A stretch of DNA of 64,000 nucleotides from Acanthaster planci (Eukaryota > Echinodermata > Asteroidea > Valvatida > Acanthasteridae), in NCBI RefSeq assembly GCF_001949145.1, contig NW_019091453.1:127084-191083 (forward strand), given 5' to 3'. How positions within the stretch are numbered: the stretch's first letter is position 1; each line of letters begins with the position of its first letter. A program made the translations under genes and the position numbers. Shown in pieces: positions 57,401 to 64,000 of the stretch. The notes under the pieces were generated by a model. It searched no databases. It saw only the letters and a program-made list of their open reading frames with translations, and was not told the origin of the DNA.

Positions 57401-60400
57401 ATAATATTTTCTGTGTAAGTTCACAGCCGTACGTAGGATCAAACTTGTGTAAGGAAACTTTGACCAAAATGTACGTGGAGATAATTGATTTCTGCAACAG
57501 GTGGAAAGGCTTGCGGTAGCACCATGCGAAGGAATAAATCTCTCTTATGAGTATGTGGGGTTCAGAAAAGAACCAGGAGTATACTCAATGTTTTGGACTG
57601 CGTGCTCAGTCCGTCATCAGGAGACACCTGATAACGGACTGAGCATGCAGTCTTTAACATTGAGTATACTCGCGGTTCTTTTCTGAACCCCACATACTCA
57701 TAAGAGAGATATATTCCTTCGCATGGTGCTACTGCAAGCCTTTCCACCTGTTGCTGTCCTTCACCATGAATAGCCTGAAATTTCATCCAACTGATTTCTA
57801 ATTGCAGCACAAGACTTTCAGAATGCCATCATCTACTATTCACAAGCCATAGAAGCCAATCCACTGGTGGCAGCCTACTACGGTAATCGTAGCTTTGCCT
57901 ATCTCAAGACAGAATGTTTTGGCCTTGCATTGGAGGATGCTAGCGAGGCATTGGCCATCGACCGATCCTACATCAAGGTCAGTATCCTAGTATCTGAAGA
58001 ATTATGGGCCCATCAGTTGTTAACCCTACCCCTCACTGCCCAAAACCAGTCCGTCATTGATGTAATGTATACTTGGGGGTTGTTTTCATGGGACTGATCC
58101 ATTCCATTCAGTTTTCTAACAAGGATATTCATCCAGCCCCAGTCCATTTACAAGGTATTACATGTATATGTAAATTGGGGTCCATTAAGCAGGGGAACTG
58201 CAGCACAGGGGAACTGTCTATGTATTTACTCAGTAGGTGGAATTTTTGTTTCTGTTGATAGGGGTACTACAGACGGGCTACAGCAAACATGGCGCTTGGC
58301 AAATTCAAGAAAGCACTCAAGGATTATGAAACGGTATACATTTCATTTTGCTGGTTAATTATTTGTCAGTGTTGGATATGTTGGATAAGTGATCCAATCA
58401 CGATAATCCTGTGTTATCATACAACTGATACTGGGTTCTTTTGTTGTCCCACCCCAGAAATGAACACTGTTGATGCCAAATTTTGTTGCCTCAGGTGGTA
58501 AAATACAGGTCAAATGACAAGGATGCCAGGTTAAAGTTCACAGAGTGTAGCAAGATTGTCAAGAGGCAGGCTTTTGAGCGTGCAATCAGATCGGATGATC
58601 CCAAGAAGTCAGTAGTTGACAATCTGGACATCGAAAATATGGGTAAGTGTTTGGAGGACCTTGCTGATTCTAATCTGTGCTGATGAGATTTTTCTGAGAA
58701 TTCCATTTGGAAAAAAGCATCCTATTAATGTAATTGTAAGTGTTAATTGATTTTTTTTTTTGCTCAAAAGTTTTAATTTCAACTTTACATCTTGTCTGCA
58801 GTTATAGAGGACGAGTATGACGGACCCAAATTTGAGCACACTGTAACCAAGGAGTTCATGGTAGATCTGTTAGAACATTTCAAACAACAGAAGAAAGTTC
58901 ACAGAAAATATGCATACACAGTAAGTCACTGTTGAGGTTCTCAATACAGAACATAAAAGTCCTCAGCTTGTTTGGTTAGTAGTGAGTGACCTTTCTCAAA
59001 TTCATCCAGTTTTGTCCACAAGTACAATACTCAACAACTGGGAAATCATTTTAGCATTAAATTTTTTTTAAAAAGGAACACTCTTGGCAAGGGCAAAACA
59101 AAATTGAATTGAGGACCCTTGGAACATAAAGATGTGCTTCAAGGATTCATTGTAAAAATGCTTAATTTCTATCATGGGCCCAATTTTACTTTTGAATAAC
59201 ATGAATTGGTCATAGCCACCTTTGTGATCATTGGTTCTTCAAGTAAATGTCCAGTTAGATTGATAACTCAAAATATGATATCTGAAGGCTTACACGTACC
59301 TCCAAGATACGCCAGGCCTACAACCAAAAGAGTTGGATGTATGTGGTCATACAACCTTTCCTTCCTGCAGATACTAGTGCAAATCGACAAACTCTTCAGG
59401 ACGTTGCCGTCATTATGTGACATTACCATTCCAGAGGGGGGCAAGTTCACAGTGTGTGGGGACATTCATGGACAGTTCTACGATCTCTTAAACATCTTCA
59501 AGCTCAACGGTCTCCCATCAGAAGACAACCCATATGTATCCTTGTACTTGTTGACTCCTCAAATTCTTCCCTAACTCCACATGGCATTTTTGTCAAAACT
59601 CTCCCTGAAACCTCCCAGAATGTCTCACAGTGCAAGAAGTCAGTGGTACATTTTTGAGCTGCAAGCCACTTGGAAATTAATACTGACTGGGCCCTACTGC
59701 TTGAACTGCTTCAAAACTCCTGTAAAGTCTGGATTTTGAAGGTTTTTTGGAGAGGAACAGAGACTGTTGTTTCACCTTTGACCCAGATCTTGCCATTCAT
59801 GTAATCTTCAGTGTTCTATCAATTGTTAATACATTCATGAATTATGGCAACATCAAAATAAATGTAAATGTACTATATATGTATGTAAAATGTAACATTA
59901 GATTCTCTGATCTCTAACGAGAAATCAACCTGTTTCCCAATTTGGAATGGTTTTGGGTCCACGGTCAACTGTAGATTCAAATTGTACTGTTTCTTGATGC
60001 AAGAATAAGTCTTACGCACCACCATGTGCATGCTGGTGAGAATGATGGTACATGTTTTTTAATCCTTAACTCCTTGAGAAAGCTATTCAACGGCGACTTT
60101 GTAGACAGGGGATCCTTCTCGGTGGAGGTTATTTTGACATTGTTTGGTTTTAAGCTTCTCTACCCAGATCACTTTCATTTATCGAGAGGTACGCAATCCC
60201 CTTCAAAGGATACTCCATTGTCTAAGTCTAACAAGAGGTCGTGAAATCTTACTATGAGATTTGAAAGTCATCAAGTAGGTTGCATTTTAAGTTGTAATGC
60301 ATCAGGAACCCCCCTATTCCTTTTTCAATTTCCTGTTGTGAAATTCACAATTTTTACATACAGCTATCCATGTAGGCCGGTATATTTTAATACAGCTGAA

Positions 60401-63184
60401 AATATTGAGCAATTCGAAGGAAATTTACAACTGAACAGAGTGCAGATGTAAACAAATGTGTCGACAAGTGTTCATCAAAAGTGCTATAGAGTACTGAAGT
60501 GAATACGTCACGCACACAATTTGTGTGTAAAAGGCATCAGCGCGAGAACCAGCGCGTGAACCAACATGCTCGCATACTCCATTCGTTTGCACTGCACTTT
60601 CTGGTTCACAGTGACGTCACACTTTGGTACTCTATATTAACCCTAACCTCAGAGAAAGCTACAAAGTACTACTTAGAAGTAAACTGTAGCATATGATGCT
60701 GTGGCCTATATGAGTACATGACCTTATTGTTCTTTGTACGAGTAACAATGGAAGTGCCCCAGCCAGAAGTAGTAATTTGTAGGGCTTGGTACTTCAGGCT
60801 CGTACTAATACATAGTATTTTGTAGTGCTGAGTCCTGTACCCCAGGTGATATGCCAGGGGTTCTTAAATTTGTATCACCATTTGACGAATTAAAACATAA
60901 GACAATCCACTGTAACAACACACATGCACACAAATTGATCGAGGCATGAATTTGTTTCACAGGTAACCACGAGAGCGAGACTATGAATCAGATGTATGGT
61001 TTCTATGGTGAGGTGAAGGCCAAGTACACGTCCAAAATGGCCGACCTCTTCACCGAGGTCTACAACTGGCTACCGTTGGCCCAGGTCATCAACCACAAGG
61101 TCTTAGTGATGCACGGTGGGCTGTTCAGCGACGACAGTGTGACGTTAGACGACATCAGGAAGGTGGATAGAGACAGGCAGCCACCAGAAACGGGTATGTT
61201 TGCTCACTGGGGCAGTTTCTACTTCAGTCTGAACCAAAAAGGGTCCTGGTTTTTTTTTCCAAAAGTGTTTTCCAGCTGTCAGAGTTGGTCAGTCAGTCGT
61301 CCACAGAGACAACTTTGATTGGCTGTGCTAATCTGTATTGACATCAAGAGGCTGATTCCCTCACACAGCCTTACCTCAAATGATCTATCAAGAGGGTGGC
61401 TTCCATGATTTATCACAGGTTATTGGACTTGGACCAGAGTAACCAACTTTGTCCCGTCCCATGTTTTAATAATGAAACTTGTTCAATGCCTAATAAACTA
61501 ATGATTGATAGTTCTACCAATTAGTCATCCAAGATTGTATAGGACAATAAGCATAATCCAATTGACTATTGTGTCTTTGAAGTTATTTACTGTTAAGTCA
61601 CTCCTTATGACAAATAAAACTGTCCGGTTTTCTCTGAGCTGTGGATTCATGATCAGCATTGGCTGTGTTCTTGTATTTTTGAGCAGTGGTTTAATAAAGA
61701 GAATGTAAATGGGCATAAGCATTGAGGAAAGTGTTCAATAAAACTGTAGACATTGATTGTGGAAAACCCCATGCTTGCAAGCAGACAGATCATTCTTACA
61801 TTCTTACTCTTTCAGAAGTGAACAGGACCCTTTTTCTTTCAAACACTGAGCACTTGATTAAACACGCAGAGTACAATGTTGTGTTGCTCAGCAAGTACAG
61901 ACGCCAGCACACACGCCGCAGCAAATACTCGGATGGATCCATTTTTGCTCGACAGGTATCATGTGTGAAATCTTGTGGTCGGACCCCCAGCCGCAGCTGG
62001 GCAGGGCGCCCAGCAAGCGTGGGGTGGGGATCCAGTTTGGACCCGACATCACCAAACGATTCTTAGAGCAGAATAGTCTGGAGTACGTTATACGAAGCCA
62101 CGAGGTCAAAGCTGAAGGCTACGAGGTTGCACACAATGGAAAATGTATAACAGTGTTCTCAGCTCCTAATTACTGGTAAGTGCATTTTGGGACGTGTGTT
62201 TTCAAGCACACTTTTAATATTAATTGGCCACAGCTGCCAAACTTTTTGAAGTTGCTTTCGCTCTTTATTCACAGTAAAATGTAAGGTGTTTAAAATTATG
62301 TTTTAAAAATTGGTTTAGATTAAAGGGTCAAATATTGGCCAGGAATGATACTCAATAGTAGCATGTAATATTTATGTGACTCTGACATCTGTTTTGGGTT
62401 CGTTTGTTAGTTGAAACAATAACTATTTGGATGTTGGTTTATTACTGAGCGTTCTGGCAATTCGTCGTTTTTGTGAGCAGCCGTGATATCAGGAACGTCA
62501 TGGGGGTGATAAATTCCAAAACATGTTCCTGCTTGAATGACCATTTTCTGCTTCATTTCAATTCAAAAACACACCACCAACAGAAGTCTCTTTGATGCTG
62601 CCTTAGATGAGTCAGAATCAATCTGCCTTTATGCAAGATAGCCAAGAGCTCAGTTAAACATTTCATTATTTATTTGCATTGTTTCAGTGACACAATGGGA
62701 AACAAAGGTGCTTTCATTACGATGGGCTCGGATTTGAAGCCAAAGTTCACCACATACGAAGCAGTTGTAAGTTGAATTTTGTATCTTACCTTGGAAATTT
62801 CTACAATGTCAAAGATTATTTTATGGTAGATGTATTGCTAAGAAATCAGGTGTGTTGGTTTCTTAGGATTTTTCTGGATTTCAACTTGTTTTTTTCTTAA
62901 ACCTAAATATGGTGGACTTTTATGATGTAAGAAACATTCTTTCGTCTGATGTTTCTGTTTGTGAAAGAGCTTCTTCTCAAAAGACTAAATTATTGACCTC
63001 GTTTGCATATTTTCCTGTATTAGTTAAACTTCTCATTTCGAACATGCTCAGGAAAGTGGATCTATCTTACGAAGCTGGGAATAGGTTTTGCCTCACAACC
63101 TGACTTGTTTATTTAACTCTTTAACAGTCACATCCTGATGTACGACCGATGGCATATGCAAATGCCATGTTTGGATTTATGTAA
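54414..63184 (+). CDS. PPP5C: Serine/threonine protein phosphatase 5
   Basis: Coding exons are 54414..54570, 57808..57977, 58262..58333, 58495..58642, 58802..58920, 59371..59535, 60083..60188, 60963..61193, 61956..62175, 62688..62766 and 63128..63184. The total is 1524 nt, 507 residues and TAA; human PPP5C has 499. Three TPR repeats lie at about 40-141 ([37 protein letters not shown]) and bind the Hsp90 C-terminus, which relieves autoinhibition. The PPP catalytic domain follows from about 195. GDIHGQ has Asp253 and His255, GDFVDRG has Asp282 and Arg286, GNHE has Asn314 and His315; His363, Arg411 and His438 complete the two-metal site. These equal the human residues plus 11. The C-terminus (YANAMFGFM) is a few residues shorter than human. 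The acceptor of exon 7 (TTGAGAAAG|CTATTC) is weak, but phase and homology require it. Confidence 0.97.
54790..55330. repeat. Degenerate duplicated blocks in PPP5C intron 1
   Basis: Related segments recur here: GTTTTCTAA..AT..CT....TTTTC.CT.CTAAATTG (near 54870 and 55022) and CTTTCTGATGGCT (near 55086, 55145 and 55260), with GGAACTCTTC/GGGACTCTTCC next to them. They look like a decayed tandem repeat with a unit of roughly 150-180 bp. Non-coding. Confidence 0.4.
57494..57754. mobile_element. 261-bp near-perfect palindrome in PPP5C intron 1
   Basis: The two arms, about 128 bp each, are reverse complements with few mismatches around a centre of about 5 nt at 57624. The arms contain GGTTCAGAAAAGAACC and the self-complementary GAGTATACTC. 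Both strands stay open in matching frames only because of the symmetry, so these frames are not genes. It ends 53 nt before exon 2. Probably a foldback-type mobile element; its transcript would form a long hairpin. Confidence 0.85.
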
Positions 63185-64000
63185 TGCAGTCCACATGTCG
63201 CCTTCTGCGATGTCATGGAGATCTACAGAGCTAGTGCAGATCCGTCATAGCAACACGGGCCCATCCTGTCTGTGCTCAGTCCCTTGAGGGTGCTCTTGTT
63301 GCTCTTGCTCAAGAGAGTAGTGTAGGGCATGCCACGTGCAAAGTAAACTGGGATTGAAGTATGTACTAAATTTCCTGCGACGTCATTGGATGTCAAGTGC
63401 ACAAAGGTAAATAGTGTACAGCAGCTACAAGCCCTCCAGTGCAGCAAGCCCACAAGCAGTAATTTGAGAAAGCAAGCTTACTTGCTCATTTTGACATCTA
63501 GGGTGTGTTCCGTTCTATGCCAACAGAGCTGGTGCTTGCTAACATTTGCAAACAAGTTCTCAATGGATGCACTTGAAAACTACAAACACTGGCAGTACTT
63601 GCTTGAGTGAAGTGTACCCCTTCTTGGTGATGCTGTGGCTCCAGCCAGTTCGAGTTAGGCCAACTTGTGGCATACTTGGAAGACTGCAGTGGCTAATGTT
63701 TGACCAAAATGTTGTCAAATTATACACTATTTTGGTATCATTCTACAGCATTCAGAAGAGTTGCCTCTACTGCTGTGTTGGCTTTTGCTTTATGCTGCTG
63801 GATGCGTGGATATAAATTGATAGGGGTTGGGTGTAGCCGCAAAGACTGATGCCAAAGCCAAATAATATGCTTGAATTGGACATTGGTATCGCGATGCTGC
63901 CAGTTTAACGTCTCAGGCATTATCATATGACCCTTTGTCAAGTTCTGCAGAATTCTGGCAAAATTCCATGTTGTGAGAGTTTGAATTGTTCACGAATCAC
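63185..64000 (+). other. PPP5C 3' UTR, running to the window edge
   Basis: Sequence downstream of the PPP5C stop. No poly(A) signal AATAAA was seen before the edge and no further coding exon was recognised. Confidence 0.45.

Noticed and set aside
57501-57810. Plus- and minus-strand frames with nearly the same peptide ([11 protein letters not shown])
   Set aside because: They arise from the palindrome read in both directions and are not coding genes.

Overview
The window is eukaryotic nuclear DNA from an animal. Its genes are broken into short exons with GT-AG introns, and several proteins match vertebrate orthologues almost exon by exon. The genes recognised (RAB4, CCSAP, cytosolic TrpRS without a WHEP domain, PPP5C), the AT-rich introns, many short inverted-repeat elements, TACATG runs and frequent TAGGCCT words suggest an invertebrate deuterostome, perhaps an echinoderm. 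The phylum is inferred from word usage and gene content, not proven.

Left part (1-27.7 kb): four ARF-like small GTPase loci lie in tandem on the minus strand. They share one exon structure (four coding exons, phase-1 junctions, 177-nt P-loop/switch exon). Locus A (2116-6200) has exons 1-2 and runs off the left edge. Locus B (16152-17533) is decaying: no first exon found, catalytic Gln lost, switch II shortened, premature stop followed by still-recognisable coding sequence. Loci C (20958-23581) and D (25700-27704) are complete, with 193 and 194 codons. Between A and B, on the plus strand, is a two-exon gene for a multi-pass membrane protein (10717-14562, 423 aa) with an N-terminal MGSCCC lipidation-type motif and an insect OR/GR-like LGLWP motif at its first hydrophobic segment. 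Its intron holds a 1.3-kb inverted-repeat element.

Middle part (28.5-41.8 kb): RAB4 (plus, seven coding exons, 210 aa) starts 812 bp from ARF-like D, head to head. It converges tail to tail on CCSAP (minus, three coding exons, 266 aa). As remembered, human RAB4A and CCSAP are also convergent neighbours at 1q42. A tRNA-derived SINE with a 12-bp target duplication sits between them.

Right part (45.7-64 kb): cytosolic tryptophanyl-tRNA synthetase (plus, nine coding exons, 421 aa) is divergent from CCSAP and followed in tandem by protein phosphatase 5 (plus, eleven coding exons, 507 aa). A 261-bp near-perfect palindrome lies 53 nt upstream of PPP5C exon 2.

The right-hand genes are housekeeping functions (recycling-endosome traffic, centriole/cilium, translation, Hsp90-linked phosphatase) with no operon-like logic. 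The ARF-like array and the receptor-like gene are the lineage-specific part. All exon joins were made by eye from splice sites, reading phase and family similarity remembered without a database.
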